Assembly: GCA_016214695.1 (NCBI GenBank)
Contig: JACRNY010000001.1
Coordinates: forward strand, 124,001-188,000
Length of the DNA stretch: 64,000 bases
From: Nitrosomonadales bacterium
Lineage (GTDB): Bacteria > Pseudomonadota > Gammaproteobacteria > Burkholderiales > Gallionellaceae
Direction of reading: 5' to 3'
Shown here: positions 17,239-27,235 of the stretch, one piece after another
How positions within the stretch are numbered: position 1 is the stretch's first letter
Layout: every line of letters begins with the position of its first letter
Translations under genes and position numbers: made by a program
Notes under the pieces: generated by a model
Seen by the model: only the letters and a program-made list of their open reading frames with translations
Database searches by the model: none
What the model was told of the DNA's origin: nothing

Positions 17239-18387
17239 ATGGCAGAAGAAAGCACACTACCCAAGCCCAAGAAGTCCGTCGCCCTCTCCGGCACGGTCGC
17301 GGGCAACACCGCGGTCTGTACCGTGGGCCGCACCGGCAACGACTTGCACTATCGCGGTTACGACATCCTCGATTTCGCCGAGCAGGCCGAGTTCGAGGAG
17401 ATCGCCCATCTGCTGATCCACGGCACGCTGCCCAACGCCGCGCAACTAAAAGCCTACAAGGCCAAGCTGCGCTCACTGCGCGGTCTGCCGCAGGCGGTGA
17501 AACAGGCGCTGGAAGCCCTGCCCGCCAACGCGCACCCGATGGATGTGATGCGCACCGGCTGCTCGGTGCTGGGCACGGTGGAACAGGAGCCGGAAGCGCA
17601 CGACCCGGCCAAGACCAAAGAGATCATCGACCGTCTGATGGCGAGTTTCGGTTCGATGCTGGTGTACTGGTATCACTTCAGCCACAACGGCAAACGCATC
17701 GAGGTGGAGACCGACGACGATTCCATCGGCGGCCATTTCCTGCACCTGCTGCACGGCAAGCCGGCGAAAGCCTCGTGGGTGCGCGCGATGCACACTTCAC
17801 TCATCCTCTACGCCGAGCATGAGTTCAACGCTTCTACCTTCACCGCACGCGTGATCGCCGGCACCAACTCCGACATCTACTCGTGCATCACCGGTGCCAT
17901 CGGCGCGCTGCGCGGTCCGAAGCACGGCGGCGCCAACGAGGAAGCGTTCCGCATCCAGAGCCGCTACCAGAGCGCGGACGCGGCGGAAGCCGACATCCGC
18001 GAGCGCGTGGGCCGCAAGGAGATCGTCATCGGCTTCGGCCACCCGGTCTACACCATCGCCGACCCGCGCAACGAGGTGATCAAACGCGTGGCACAGGGGC
18101 TTTCCAAAGAGAACAGCGACATGCAGATGTTCGACATCGCCGCGCGTCTGGAGACGGTGATGTGGGAGCTGAAGAAGATGTTCCCCAACCTCGACTGGTT
18201 CTCGGCCGTGTCCTACAACCAGATGGGCGTGCCGACCGAGATGTTCACGCCGCTGTTCGTCATCTCGCGCGTCACCGGCTGGGGCGCGCACGTGATGGAA
18301 CAACGCGCCGACGGCAAGATCATCCGCCCGAGCGCGAACTATGTCGGGCCGGAGAATCTGGCCTGGGTGCCGATTGAAAAGCGTTAA
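17239..18387 (+). CDS. prpC: 2-methylcitrate synthase
   Basis: This enzyme condenses propionyl-CoA with oxaloacetate to 2-methylcitrate. The 382-residue citrate-synthase-fold protein has the catalytic histidine regions HSHNGKR-like YHFSHNGKR and [16 protein letters not shown], and the aspartate region ending [19 protein letters not shown] with R in the C-terminal substrate site. Its length fits PrpC rather than the ~430-residue hexameric GltA. AAGGAG lies upstream of the ATG with an A-rich spacer. It is flanked on both sides by copies of the CACAGAG palindromic repeat. Confidence 0.95.
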   Translation: MAEESTLPKPKKSVALSGTVAGNTAVCTVGRTGNDLHYRGYDILDFAEQAEFEEIAHLLIHGTLPNAAQLKAYKAKLRSLRGLPQAVKQALEALPANAHPMDVMRTGCSVLGTVEQEPEAHDPAKTKEIIDRLMASFGSMLVYWYHFSHNGKRIEVETDDDSIGGHFLHLLHGKPAKASWVRAMHTSLILYAEHEFNASTFTARVIAGTNSDIYSCITGAIGALRGPKHGGANEEAFRIQSRYQSADAAEADIRERVGRKEIVIGFGHPVYTIADPRNEVIKRVAQGLSKENSDMQMFDIAARLETVMWELKKMFPNLDWFSAVSYNQMGVPTEMFTPLFVISRVTGWGAHVMEQRADGKIIRPSANYVGPENLAWVPIEKR

Positions 18388-18400
18388 ACCCTGAAAACAA

Positions 18401-18513
18401 TTTAGCCACAGAGGACACAGAGATCACAGAGAAAGCCTGTTCCCACATTCAGAGCTCAGCGTTGAAAGCCTTTGTCGTACTTCTCTGTGCCCTCTGTGTT
18501 CTCTGTGGCAAAT
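18401..18513. repeat. CACAGAG palindromic repeat, copy 3 (prpC-prpD junction)
   Basis: The arms TTTAGCCACAGAGGACACAG and CTCTGTGTTCTCTGTGGCAA form the same type of imperfect inverted repeat as the copies at 12.3 and 17.1 kb. It ends about 38 bases before the prpD start. Confidence 0.92.
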
Positions 18514-18550
18514 AGATTTTGATTTTGACTTTGACTTTAAGGAAACCAAA

Positions 18551-20038
18551 ATGAGTGCCAACGTAGACATGAACAACCGCCCTGCTCCCGATCAGGTGCT
18601 GGTGGATATCGCCAAGTATGTGTGCAGCTTCGAGATCAAATCCAATGAAGCCTACGACACCGCGCGCAACTGCCTGATCGACACGCTGGGCTGCGGCCTG
18701 CTGGCCTTGCGCTTCCCCGAGTGCACCAAGCACCTCGGCCCCATCGTGCCGGGAACGACGGTGCGCAACGGTGCGCGCGTGCCGGGCACTTCGCACGAAC
18801 TCGACCCGGTGAAGGCCGCGTGGGACATCGGCGCGATGGTGCGCTGGCTGGATTACAACGACACCTGGCTGGCCGCGGAATGGGGCCATCCTTCCGACAA
18901 CCTCGGCGGCATCCTCGCCGTGGCGGATTACCTTTCGCGTTGCCGCGTGAGCGAAGGCAAGCCCGCACTGACCATGCGCGAGGTGCTGACCGCGATGATC
19001 AAGGCGCACGAGATCCAGGGCGTGCTGGCGCTGGAGAACAGCTTCAACCGCGTCGGTCTCGACCACGTCATCCTGGTGAAAGTGGCATCGGCTGCGGTGG
19101 TGACACGACTGCTCGGCGGTACCGAGACTCAGGTGGTGGATGCACTGTCGCAGGCCTTCGTTGACGGTCAGGCGCTGCGCACCTACCGCCATGCGCCGAA
19201 CGCCGGTTCGCGCAAATCCTGGGCGGCGGGCGACGCGACTTCGCGCGCCGTGCGTCTGGCGATGATAACGATGGCGGGCGAGATGGGCATCCCCGGCGCG
19301 CTGACCGCGCCGCAGTGGGGCTTCTACGACGTGCTGTTCAGCAAGACCAACAAGGACCAGAAGCTGAAGCCGGAAGAACAGCGCAAGTTCTCACTGCCGC
19401 AACCCTACGGCAGCTACGTGATGGAACAGATCCTGTTCAAAATCTCCTTCCCCGCCGAGTTCCACTCGCAGACCGCGTGCGAATGTGCGATGAAGCTGCA
19501 TCCGCTGGTGAAGGACCGTCTCAACGACATCGCGAAGATCGTCATCACCACGCACGAGTCGGCCATCCGCATCATCTCCAAGGTCGGCCCGCTGGCCAAC
19601 CCGGCCGACCGCGACCACTGTCTGCAATACATGGTGGCCGTGCCGCTAGCGTTCGGCGATCTGGTGGCGGAGAACTATGAAGACAGCTTCCACCATGCCC
19701 ACCCCATCATCGACGAGTTGCGCGACAAGATGGAAGTCGTGGAAGATGCCCGCTACACCAGGGAATATCTGGAGGCGGACAAACGCTCGATCGCCAACGC
19801 CATCCAGGTGTTCTTCAAGGACGGCAGCAGCACGGAAAAGGTTGCGGTGGAATACCCCATCGGCCACCGCCGCCGCCGCGCCGAAGGCATCCCGGTGCTG
19901 GAGCAAAAGTTCCTCGACAACCTGCGCACGCGTTTCCCCGAGGCGCGCTGCCAGCAGATCATGGCGCTGTGCCTGGACCAGAAGAAACTGGAAGCGATGG
20001 CGGTGAACGAGTTTGCGGAGTTGTTCTGCATCAATTGA
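18551..20038 (+). CDS. prpD: 2-methylcitrate dehydratase
   Basis: This MmgE/PrpD-family enzyme dehydrates 2-methylcitrate to 2-methylaconitate. The 495-residue product includes the family segments [20 protein letters not shown] and [12 protein letters not shown], with HASTAC-like ASSITAR replaced by the Betaproteobacterial form. AAGGAAACC precedes the ATG. No acnD or prpF gene is present in the operon, so hydration of the 2-methylaconitate to 2-methylisocitrate presumably depends on an aconitase elsewhere; that is inference. A REP-like repeat separates it from prpE. Confidence 0.95.
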   Translation: MSANVDMNNRPAPDQVLVDIAKYVCSFEIKSNEAYDTARNCLIDTLGCGLLALRFPECTKHLGPIVPGTTVRNGARVPGTSHELDPVKAAWDIGAMVRWLDYNDTWLAAEWGHPSDNLGGILAVADYLSRCRVSEGKPALTMREVLTAMIKAHEIQGVLALENSFNRVGLDHVILVKVASAAVVTRLLGGTETQVVDALSQAFVDGQALRTYRHAPNAGSRKSWAAGDATSRAVRLAMITMAGEMGIPGALTAPQWGFYDVLFSKTNKDQKLKPEEQRKFSLPQPYGSYVMEQILFKISFPAEFHSQTACECAMKLHPLVKDRLNDIAKIVITTHESAIRIISKVGPLANPADRDHCLQYMVAVPLAFGDLVAENYEDSFHHAHPIIDELRDKMEVVEDARYTREYLEADKRSIANAIQVFFKDGSSTEKVAVEYPIGHRRRRAEGIPVLEQKFLDNLRTRFPEARCQQIMALCLDQKKLEAMAVNEFAELFCIN

Positions 20039-20055
20039 ACCAAGCAAATCCGGGG

Positions 20056-20175
20056 CCGTTCGTGGTGTACCCGCAAGGGGTAGGCCGTGGCTGTAAGGGG
20101 CATTCTCCCCAACAGCACACGCACAGCCTGTCGAACCATGAGCGGCCCTTCGACAAGCTCAGGGCGAACGGAGCC
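20056..20175. repeat. 84-bp repeat copy 2 plus REP-like arm (prpD-prpE junction)
   Basis: Bases 20056-20139 match 2541-2624 with one difference. They are followed by CCCTTCGACAAGCTCAGGGC, the REP-like arm. The composite fills the prpD-prpE gap up to the prpE ribosome binding site. Confidence 0.9.
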
Positions 20176-20213
20176 TTGATATGGTCGAGAACCAACGACA
20201 AGGGAGGATCGAA

Positions 20214-22103
20214 ATGAGTTACCAATCAGAGTACGACCGTTCGATGCAGGATCCGGAGGGCTTCTGGCGCGACCAGGCCAAGGCGCTGGAGTGGTACAAG
20301 TTCCCGCAACAGATTTTGAGCAAGGATGCCGACGGCATCGGCCACTGGTTCGCCGACGGCGAGATGAACACGGCCTATATGGCGCTGGACCATCATGTGA
20401 AGAACGGCCGCGGCGGGCAGACTGCGATCATCTACGACTCTCCCGTTACCGAGACCAAAAAGAAAATCACCTATGCCGAACTGACCGACCAGGTCGCGCG
20501 CACGGCGGGCATGCTGGCGAACCTCGGCGTGGTCAAGGGCGACCGCGTCATCATCTACATGCCGATGATCCCCGAAGCCGTGGTCGCCATGCTGGCGGTG
20601 GCGCGGCTGGGCGCGATCCACTCGGTGGTGTTCGGCGGTTTCGCGCCGCCCGAACTGGCGGTGCGCATCGACGATGCCACGCCCAAGGTCATCATGACCG
20701 CTTCCTGCGGCATCGAGGTGAAGCGCGTCATCGAATACAAGCCGCTGGTGGACAAGGCCTTCGAGCTGGCGAAGCACAAGCCGCAAAGCTGCGTGGTGCT
20801 GCAACGCCCGCAGGCGACCGCGCCGCTGATCGCCGGACGCGACCACGACTGGTCGGCCTTGCTGGCAAAAGCCAAAGCGGTCGGCTGCACGCCGGTGAAA
20901 GGCAGCGACCCGCTCTACATCCTCTACACCTCGGGTACGACGGGCAAACCGAAAGGCGTGGTGCGCGAGAACGGCGGCCATGCCGTCGCGCTCAACTACA
21001 GCATGAAGGCGATCTATAACGTCGAAGCGGGCGATGTGTTCTGGGCCGCGTCGGACGTGGGCTGGGTGGTCGGCCACTCCTACATCGTGTACGGCCCGCT
21101 GCTGCACGGCTGCACGACCATCGTGTATGAAGGCAAACCCATCATGACGCCGGATGCGGGCGCGCTATGGCGCATCATCTCCGAGTACAAGGTGAAATCG
21201 TTCTTCACTGCCCCCACCGCATTCCGCGCGGTGAAGAAGGAAGATCCCGAGGCCTTGCTGATGAAGCCTTACGACCTGAGCAATCTGCAGGTCATCTTCT
21301 CTGCGGGCGAACGTCTCGATCCGCCGACACAGGAATGGCTGACCGACAAGAGCGGCAAGACTGTGGTGGATCACTGGTGGCAGACCGAGACCGGTTGGGG
21401 CATCACCGCCAACCTGTGGGGCGTGGAACCGAAGCCGGTGAAGTTCGGCTCCTCCACCCTGCCCACGCCCGGCTTCGACGTGCGCATCCTCGACGAGAAC
21501 GGCAAGCAGCTCGCGCGCAACGAACAGGGCTACATCGCCATCAAGCTGCCGCTGCCGCCGAGCTGCCTGAACCGCATCTGGGGCGACGACAACAAGTTCC
21601 GCGACGGCTATCTGAGTTTCCTGCCCGGTTACTACACCACCGGCGACGGCGGCTACATCGACGATGCCGGGTATGTGTTCGTGATGGGCCGCGTGGACGA
21701 TGTGATCAACGTGGCGGGACACCGTCTCTCCACCGGCGAGATCGAGGAAGTGGTGGCGGGCCATCCGGCGGTGGCCGAGTGCGCCGTCATCGCACGCGAC
21801 GACGAGTTGAAGGGTCAGATACCGATGGGACTGGTGGTGCTGAAATCCGGCGCGACCATCGCGGAAGAAGCCTTGCAGAAGGAACTGGTCAGCCGCATCC
21901 GCGAGAACATCGGCGCCATCGCCTGCTACAAGGACACCGTGATCCTCAAGCGCCTGCCCAAGACGCGCTCGGGCAAGACACTGCGCAAGACGCTGAACGG
22001 CATCGTCAACGGCAAGGAATACAACGTGCCCTCGACCATCGACGATCCGGGCGTGATCCCCGAGATCATCGAGACGTTACGCGGCAAGGGCTTCGTCAAA
22101 TAA
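20214..22103 (+). CDS. prpE: Propionyl-CoA synthetase
   Basis: This enzyme activates propionate with ATP and CoA, feeding the methylcitrate cycle. The start at MSYQSEYDRS has a strong AGGGAGG; the ORF track begins 11 codons earlier. The 629-residue ANL-family protein has the P-loop-like [11 protein letters not shown], the A5 motif WWQTETGWG, the GYYTTGDGGY hinge motif and the C-terminal catalytic lysine in TRSGKTLRK. The N-terminal DPEGFWRDQAKALEWYKFP matches PrpE rather than Acs. As last gene of the operon it is followed by a large perfect palindrome. Confidence 0.95.
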   Translation: MSYQSEYDRSMQDPEGFWRDQAKALEWYKFPQQILSKDADGIGHWFADGEMNTAYMALDHHVKNGRGGQTAIIYDSPVTETKKKITYAELTDQVARTAGMLANLGVVKGDRVIIYMPMIPEAVVAMLAVARLGAIHSVVFGGFAPPELAVRIDDATPKVIMTASCGIEVKRVIEYKPLVDKAFELAKHKPQSCVVLQRPQATAPLIAGRDHDWSALLAKAKAVGCTPVKGSDPLYILYTSGTTGKPKGVVRENGGHAVALNYSMKAIYNVEAGDVFWAASDVGWVVGHSYIVYGPLLHGCTTIVYEGKPIMTPDAGALWRIISEYKVKSFFTAPTAFRAVKKEDPEALLMKPYDLSNLQVIFSAGERLDPPTQEWLTDKSGKTVVDHWWQTETGWGITANLWGVEPKPVKFGSSTLPTPGFDVRILDENGKQLARNEQGYIAIKLPLPPSCLNRIWGDDNKFRDGYLSFLPGYYTTGDGGYIDDAGYVFVMGRVDDVINVAGHRLSTGEIEEVVAGHPAVAECAVIARDDELKGQIPMGLVVLKSGATIAEEALQKELVSRIRENIGAIACYKDTVILKRLPKTRSGKTLRKTLNGIVNGKEYNVPSTIDDPGVIPEIIETLRGKGFVK

Positions 22104-22105
22104 AC

Positions 22106-22179
22106 GTAGGGTGGGCACGGTTTTCGTGCCCACGCGTTGTGCGCTAACCGCGTGGGCACGAAAACCGTGCCCACCCTAC
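22106..22179. repeat. Perfect 31-bp-arm palindrome after prpE
   Basis: GTAGGGTGGGCACGGTTTTC plus CGTGCCCACGCG is repeated exactly in inverted orientation after a 12-base loop. Each arm is itself partly self-complementary (GTGGGCACG...CGTGCCCAC), so a cruciform or branched hairpin is possible. It may stop prp transcription, but it has no T-run. Confidence 0.88.
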
Positions 22180-22197
22180 CTGGCTTTGTGAAGTCGG

Positions 22198-22221
22198 GTA
22201 GGGTGCGCAAGCGCACCCTAC
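22198..22221. repeat. 11-bp-arm hairpin at the end of the cupin gene
   Basis: GTAGGGTGCGC and GCGCACCCTAC are exact inverted arms with a two-base loop. They share the GTAGGGTG start with the preceding large palindrome, so both may belong to one dispersed repeat family. The hairpin overlaps the stop codon of the minus-strand cupin gene. Confidence 0.75.
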
Positions 22222-22676
22222 ATTTTGTCGCCGACCTGCGCTTTCGCGTACCACGCGTTTAGTTCGGCGGCACTGCGCGCTTTGCCCCAAGCCGCGATAT
22301 CGGCCTCGGCGTTGGGTGCATAAGGGCCGTGCTTCACCTCAAAGATCACCGCACCGACATCGCGCGACAGCACGGCATGCCAGCCGCCCGCGGGGATCTC
22401 GACCACATGCGTGTCCTCGCCCAGTTCGGCGCGTGCCATGACCTTGCCCGCATCGTCGAACACCAGCACGGTGAAGCGGCCGCGCAGCGGTGTCAGCACT
22501 TCCCAGGTATGCGGATGGCGGTGCGGGAAGATCAGGGTGTCCGGCTCCATGGCGATGGCGAGACGCTGGATGGGATCGCCCAGATCCGTATGCAGGTTGG
22601 AATTGGCGCGCAGGCGCGGTGATTGGGCGGCTTGCTGGCCGAGGGCGGTCAGGTCGGCATAGGTCAGTTTCTTCAA
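22218..22676 (-). CDS. WbuC-like cupin protein
   Basis: The start is set at a TTG (22676) because AAGGAG lies seven bases upstream and the protein then begins MKKLTYADL, as expected for the family; the ATG at 22709 has no ribosome binding site, and the 340-codon ORF of the track is mostly antisense to the next gene. The 152-residue product has the cupin pattern FPHRHPHTWEVLTPLRGR and a second motif EIPAGGWHAVLS, with three histidines that could bind metal. WbuC-type proteins are often found in O-antigen or sugar clusters, but here the gene is isolated and divergent from an outer-membrane protein gene. Function is not assigned further. Confidence 0.78.
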   Translation of the reverse strand: MKKLTYADLTALGQQAAQSPRLRANSNLHTDLGDPIQRLAIAMEPDTLIFPHRHPHTWEVLTPLRGRFTVLVFDDAGKVMARAELGEDTHVVEIPAGGWHAVLSRDVGAVIFEVKHGPYAPNAEADIAAWGKARSAAELNAWYAKAQVGDKM

Positions 22677-22748
22677 AATATCTCTCCTTGATGGGCGAAA
22701 TTCTCTCATGCTTTTAACAGCGCGCCACAACAGATAGAATCCCGCCCC

Positions 22749-23720
22749 ATGCCCACCTTCTTCGCTCATCTTCGTACTGGTTGCATCGCCGCCGCGTTTT
22801 GCGCATGCACCTCTGCTGCAACAGCCGAAGAAGCCTACCCGGCAGACAAGAAGGTCGAGGAATCCCAGATCGGCATCCCGGCCAAGTCGGAATTGGTGTT
22901 CGAGCTCGACCCCTACTACACCTCGGTCGGCTATAACGTGCCGCTCACCAACAAACCCATCCCCACCATCACCTCGGACAACGAAGCGGTCATCTACCGC
23001 GACCTCATCGAGGGCTCGCTCATCCCGCGCTACATGGTGCTGGAAGCCAGCGTGTACCCGGTCGCCGGCTTGAGCAGCTACATCAAGTCGCACTCGCCCA
23101 ACCTGTACCGCCAGGGCGAGATTGGCCACAGCGGCATCAACCTGTTCGAGTCCGCCACCGCCGGTTTCCAGGAACCGTGGGCGGTTTCGGCGTTCTTCGG
23201 CAACGTGGCCAAGCTCAAACGTCCCAAAGAGACCCGCCACGGCAACAACTACGGCTATACCGGCTACCTGTTAAGCGCCGGCAACAAGCACATCAAAAAC
23301 AACACGCTGGTCGCCGACGACTGGTTCGAGTTCGAATGGAAGATCAAAGGCAAGATCGATTATCCGAATGAGAAGCTTTCCTGGAGCTTTCGCGTCGGCG
23401 GGAGATGGAACCACAACCGGGACGTGAACGACGTCACCTACATCAGCCTGCACCGCAGCAACCTCAACCTGCGCTATTCCTTCCTGGAGTGGCTGGAGAA
23501 CGCCAATTACGACCTGCGCGCACACTTCCTGCAGAACGGCGGGCAGATGGTGCGCCTGGAGCTGATCGCCGGGAAGAAGGTGCCGGTGGAGGGGTGGAGC
23601 TACACGCCGACGCTGGACATCGGTTTCGTATGGAGCAGCCCGAACGAGTATGCCGGCGCGCTCCGGGACAACCGCGGCAACACCACCACGCTGGTGTTCC
23701 GGCCCTCGCTGGAGTTCTGA
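22749..23720 (+). CDS. Putative outer-membrane beta-barrel protein
   Basis: The 323-residue product begins with a signal peptide (RTGCIAAAFCACTSAATA, cleavage likely before EEAY). Alternating hydrophobic/polar strands ending in an aromatic residue (FRPSLEF) suggest a beta-barrel of the outer membrane. Segments such as WSFRVGGRWNHNR and LNLRYSFLEWLENANYDLRAHFL are strand-like. I do not recognise a named family. The gene starts 73 bases from the divergent cupin gene and is followed by an acyl-CoA synthetase gene, so a role in lipid or hydrophobic substrate uptake is possible but only by proximity. Confidence 0.7.
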   Translation: MPTFFAHLRTGCIAAAFCACTSAATAEEAYPADKKVEESQIGIPAKSELVFELDPYYTSVGYNVPLTNKPIPTITSDNEAVIYRDLIEGSLIPRYMVLEASVYPVAGLSSYIKSHSPNLYRQGEIGHSGINLFESATAGFQEPWAVSAFFGNVAKLKRPKETRHGNNYGYTGYLLSAGNKHIKNNTLVADDWFEFEWKIKGKIDYPNEKLSWSFRVGGRWNHNRDVNDVTYISLHRSNLNLRYSFLEWLENANYDLRAHFLQNGGQMVRLELIAGKKVPVEGWSYTPTLDIGFVWSSPNEYAGALRDNRGNTTTLVFRPSLEF

Positions 23721-23803
23721 TCCGGCGTTGTCTCGTCATCAATTCGTAGCAATGGCAGGTTATAAGCAGCACCCAACAATAAAGCTGTAGCCAGGGAGAA
23801 CAC

Positions 23804-25609
23804 ATGCACGCCAGAACCGACCTCATCGCGCAGGATGTCGCCGTCACGCTTGACGGCCTGTTCCAGGAGCGCGTGCGCCGCTCGCCGCACAAGACCGCCT
23901 ACCGCTATTTCGACGACCACCGCTGCGAGTGGCGCGAACTGACCTGGCGCGAGATGGAACATGAGATCGCACGCTGGCAAGCCGCCATGACGCGTGAAGG
24001 CCTGCAACCCGGCGACCGTATCGCCATCATGCTGAAGAACTGCCCGCAGTGGGTGGTGTTCGACCAGGCCGCGCTGGGCCTGGGCCTGGTCACCGTGCCG
24101 CTGTATGTCAACGACCGCCCGGAGAACGTCGCGTATGTGCTGCAGGACTCCGGCGCGAAGCTGCTGCTGATCGACAACGCGACACACTGGCACCCGCTGC
24201 ACGAGGCCTGCGCCGGCCTCGATTCGCTGGCCCGCATCGTCACCCTGCGCACCCCGCCGGAGGGCGACAACGACGAGCGTCTGCGCAGCGTGGACGAGTG
24301 GCTGCCGGAGCAGAACGCCGGTTTCCGCCATCTGGTCAGCGATCCGGCGACGCTGGCCACCATCGTCTATACCTCGGGCACCACCGGCAAATCGAAAGGC
24401 GTGATGCTGAGCCACCGCAATCTGCTCAGCAATACGGCGGGATCACTGCGCTGCTTCGATGTCTTTCCCGACGACCTGTTCCTTTCCTTCCTGCCACTGT
24501 CGCATTCGCTGGAGCGCACGGCGGGGTATTACGTGCCGGTGATGGCCGACTCCATGGTCGCCTATGCGCGCTCGGTGCAGCAGTTGCAGGAAGACCTGGC
24601 GCTGCTGCGTCCGACCGTACTCATCACCGTACCGCGCATCTTCGAGCGCATCCAGGCCGGCATACGCAGCAAGCTGGACAAGGGGCCGGCCTCGCGACGC
24701 CGCCTGTTCGCGCTGGCCATAGATATCGGCTATCGCAGATTCGAACATGCGCAGGGGCGCGCATCGTGGCACCCGAAATTGCTGCTGTGGCCGCTCCTCA
24801 AGAAACTGGTGGCAGACAAACTGACCGCACGCCTCGGCGGCCGCTTGCGCGTCGCCGTGTCGGGCGGCGCGGCACTCTCGATGGACAACGCACGCACCTT
24901 CATCGGCCTCGGCCTGCCCATCCTGCAGGGTTACGGTCTCTCCGAAACCAGCCCGGTGATCAGCGTGAACCGTCTTGAGGACAACCTGCCCAGCAGCGTC
25001 GGCCAGCCGCTGCCCAATCTGGAAATGCGGCTGGGAGAGCACAACGCGCTGGAGGTGCGCGGGCCCAGCGTGATGATGGGCTACTGGAACAACGAGACCG
25101 CGACCAGCGCCATGATCAGCGCCGACGGCTGGCTCAACACCGGCGACGTGGCCAGTATCGACAAGGACGGCCGCATCGCCATCACCGGGCGCATCAAGGA
25201 GATCATCGTGCTGTCCAACGGCGAGAAGGTGCCGCCCAACGACATGGAGGCAGCCATCCTCGCCGATCCCCTGTTCGAACAACTGATGGTGGTGGGCGAA
25301 GGCAAGGCCTATCTCGGCCTGCTGGCTGTGGTGAACCGCGAACGCTGGGTCGCCGCCATGCAGGAGCGCAGCCTGCCTGCCGAATGGCCGGAGAGCCTGC
25401 ACAATTCGCAGGCCAAGGCCTATGCGCTGCAACGCGTGACGCAGCAGATACAGTCCTTCCCCGGCTATGCGCGCATCCGCCGCATCGCACTGCTGAGCGA
25501 GGCATGGACCATAGAGAACGGCCTGCTCACGCCCACCCTGAAGATCAAACGCGCCAAGGTACTGGAGCGCTTCAAGAAAGATTTTGACACTCTGTACGAC
25601 GGATACTGA
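23804..25609 (+). CDS. Long-chain acyl-CoA synthetase (AMP-forming)
   Basis: This 601-residue ANL-superfamily enzyme is likely to activate a fatty acid as acyl-AMP then acyl-CoA. It has the ATP-binding motif [19 protein letters not shown], the A5 motif [10 protein letters not shown], the motif [10 protein letters not shown] and a C-terminal lysine in [11 protein letters not shown], matching the FadD15/AMP-ligase type of ~600 residues. The N-terminus [31 protein letters not shown] is typical for that group. GGGAGAA precedes the ATG. The substrate chain length is not readable from sequence by eye. Confidence 0.9.
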   Translation: MHARTDLIAQDVAVTLDGLFQERVRRSPHKTAYRYFDDHRCEWRELTWREMEHEIARWQAAMTREGLQPGDRIAIMLKNCPQWVVFDQAALGLGLVTVPLYVNDRPENVAYVLQDSGAKLLLIDNATHWHPLHEACAGLDSLARIVTLRTPPEGDNDERLRSVDEWLPEQNAGFRHLVSDPATLATIVYTSGTTGKSKGVMLSHRNLLSNTAGSLRCFDVFPDDLFLSFLPLSHSLERTAGYYVPVMADSMVAYARSVQQLQEDLALLRPTVLITVPRIFERIQAGIRSKLDKGPASRRRLFALAIDIGYRRFEHAQGRASWHPKLLLWPLLKKLVADKLTARLGGRLRVAVSGGAALSMDNARTFIGLGLPILQGYGLSETSPVISVNRLEDNLPSSVGQPLPNLEMRLGEHNALEVRGPSVMMGYWNNETATSAMISADGWLNTGDVASIDKDGRIAITGRIKEIIVLSNGEKVPPNDMEAAILADPLFEQLMVVGEGKAYLGLLAVVNRERWVAAMQERSLPAEWPESLHNSQAKAYALQRVTQQIQSFPGYARIRRIALLSEAWTIENGLLTPTLKIKRAKVLERFKKDFDTLYDGY

Positions 25610-25665
25610 GCGCATAGCAGCACATCGAAAGACGGGCTACACTCTGTATCCCACAGGAGCGCGCA

Positions 25666-27177
25666 ATGAAATTCCGCGAAATCTTTCGTACCGTCCGCCC
25701 CCTCATCTCGGCGCTGGCTGTCATCGCGACCGCTGCCGTACTCGTCTTCGCGATCTACTTCACCGAACTCGGCCTGCAGTGGGTCACTTTCCTGGCCGGC
25801 ATACTGGTGGCGGCGATCCTGGCGGAAGCGACGCGGGTGTCGCGCATAGAATGGCTTGCCACGCTGCGCTCGGCCAAACTGTCGGCCGTGAAGGACAAAC
25901 TGGAACGCGAGAGCTATCTGCGCAAGGCAGCCGAAGCGACCGTCGCGACGAACAAGCCGAAGCTGCACCTGCTCGATGAGGCGATACCGACCATGGTCGC
26001 CCTCATCGATACCGAAGGAAATTGCCGCTACCACAATCGCGCATTCATGGAGTGGCTGCATCTGCGTCCGGAACATATCCAGGCCCAGCATATCCGCAAG
26101 ATACTGGGCCCCAGGATATACCAGGAGATAGCGACCGCAGTCCGCCAGTCCCTGGACGGGCATCCGGTGCACTACGAACAGACCCAGCGCATGCCGGACG
26201 GGGCGCTCTACAGATTGCACATCGAGCATCTGCCGCAATTCTCCGAGGACGGCAAAGTGACCGGGTTCTTCATGCTGATCAACGACATCACCGCCCCCGG
26301 CGATGTGCATCCATCAGCTCCGGCCGAGCACAAGACCGCGGCGACAGCCCCGGGGGAGAACGTCCCCGTCCACGACAGCACCTCTCCCCAGCAGACCTTC
26401 ATCGACTCCTTCTCCGAGCAGATCATCGGACAGAAGGATGCCTCGCACATCAGGGCCGCGATCGAGAACGGCGATTTCCAGTTATATTGCCAGCTCATCT
26501 CCCCGCTCAGGGAAGGCACCGGCGAGATCGAACATTACGAGATCCTGGTGCGCCTGCTGGGAGAAGAGGAAGGCATGATGCCGCCGGGAGCGTTCTTCCC
26601 ATTGGCCGAGAGATACGGGCTCATGCCGCATCTGGACCGCTGGGTGGTGCAACATGTGGCGGAATGGGTCTCGCACCAGCACACGCAGGAGGACGGCAAG
26701 ACAGCGACCTTCTTCATCAACGTCGCGGGCGCCACCATCGCCGATCCCGGCTTCCCGGAATTCCTGGAACTGACCCTGCTGGAATACGGCATTCCCGCCA
26801 CCAGCTTCTGCTTCGAGATACCCGATGCCGAACTCGCGGCCAGGAGCGCCTTCGTGGCGGAATTCGCGCGCAAGATCAGGGAGTGCGGCTGCCGCATCGC
26901 CATCAGTTGCTTCGGCCATGACCGCATCTCCTTCGACCTCATCCGCGGCTTCCGCGTGGATTTCCTCAAGATCGACGGCAGCATCGTCTTCAATTTCCTG
27001 CGCGACCCGGTGAATCTGGCCAAGCTGACCGCCATCGACAACGTGGCCAAGAAGATCGGCGTCAAGACCATCGCCGAACTGGTGGAAGACGAAGAGACCA
27101 TCGCCAAACTGAAGGAGATCGGCATCGATTACGCGCAAGGATTTGGCATCTCGCGACCGCGACCACTGGCCGAATGA
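25666..27177 (+). CDS. Membrane PAS-EAL protein with degenerate EAL active site
   Basis: The 503-residue protein has two N-terminal membrane helices (LISALAVIATAAVLVFAIYF and LQWVTFLAGILVAAIL), a short coiled coil, a PAS domain (about 105-220) and an EAL domain (about 265-500) with no GGDEF domain between. In the EAL domain the ExLxR signature is present (EILVR), as are FFIN, CFEI, LKID, AELVE and YAQGF. The DDFG motif, whose two aspartates bind metal in active c-di-GMP phosphodiesterases, reads SCFG. It is therefore likely to bind c-di-GMP or a protein partner rather than hydrolyse it; this is inference. A terminator follows. Confidence 0.88.
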   Translation: MKFREIFRTVRPLISALAVIATAAVLVFAIYFTELGLQWVTFLAGILVAAILAEATRVSRIEWLATLRSAKLSAVKDKLERESYLRKAAEATVATNKPKLHLLDEAIPTMVALIDTEGNCRYHNRAFMEWLHLRPEHIQAQHIRKILGPRIYQEIATAVRQSLDGHPVHYEQTQRMPDGALYRLHIEHLPQFSEDGKVTGFFMLINDITAPGDVHPSAPAEHKTAATAPGENVPVHDSTSPQQTFIDSFSEQIIGQKDASHIRAAIENGDFQLYCQLISPLREGTGEIEHYEILVRLLGEEEGMMPPGAFFPLAERYGLMPHLDRWVVQHVAEWVSHQHTQEDGKTATFFINVAGATIADPGFPEFLELTLLEYGIPATSFCFEIPDAELAARSAFVAEFARKIRECGCRIAISCFGHDRISFDLIRGFRVDFLKIDGSIVFNFLRDPVNLAKLTAIDNVAKKIGVKTIAELVEDEETIAKLKEIGIDYAQGFGISRPRPLAE

Positions 27178-27203
27178 TGTATTGACCGCATTGCCGGAAA
27201 CGC

Positions 27204-27233
27204 AAAGGCCCCGCAAGGATGCGGGGCCTTTTT
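27204..27233. terminator. Rho-independent terminator after the EAL gene
   Basis: The hairpin AAAGGCCCCGC-AAGGAT-GCGGGGCCTTT is followed by more T residues on the plus strand. On the minus strand it follows the tRNA-Lys gene but has only three T residues, so it may be weakly bidirectional. Confidence 0.85.
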
Positions 27234-27235
27234 GT

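Noticed and set aside
20181-20213. Upstream start of prpE given by the ORF track
   Set aside because: The ATG at 20214 has AGGGAGG at proper distance and gives the usual PrpE N-terminus; the upstream ATG lies at the end of a repeat.
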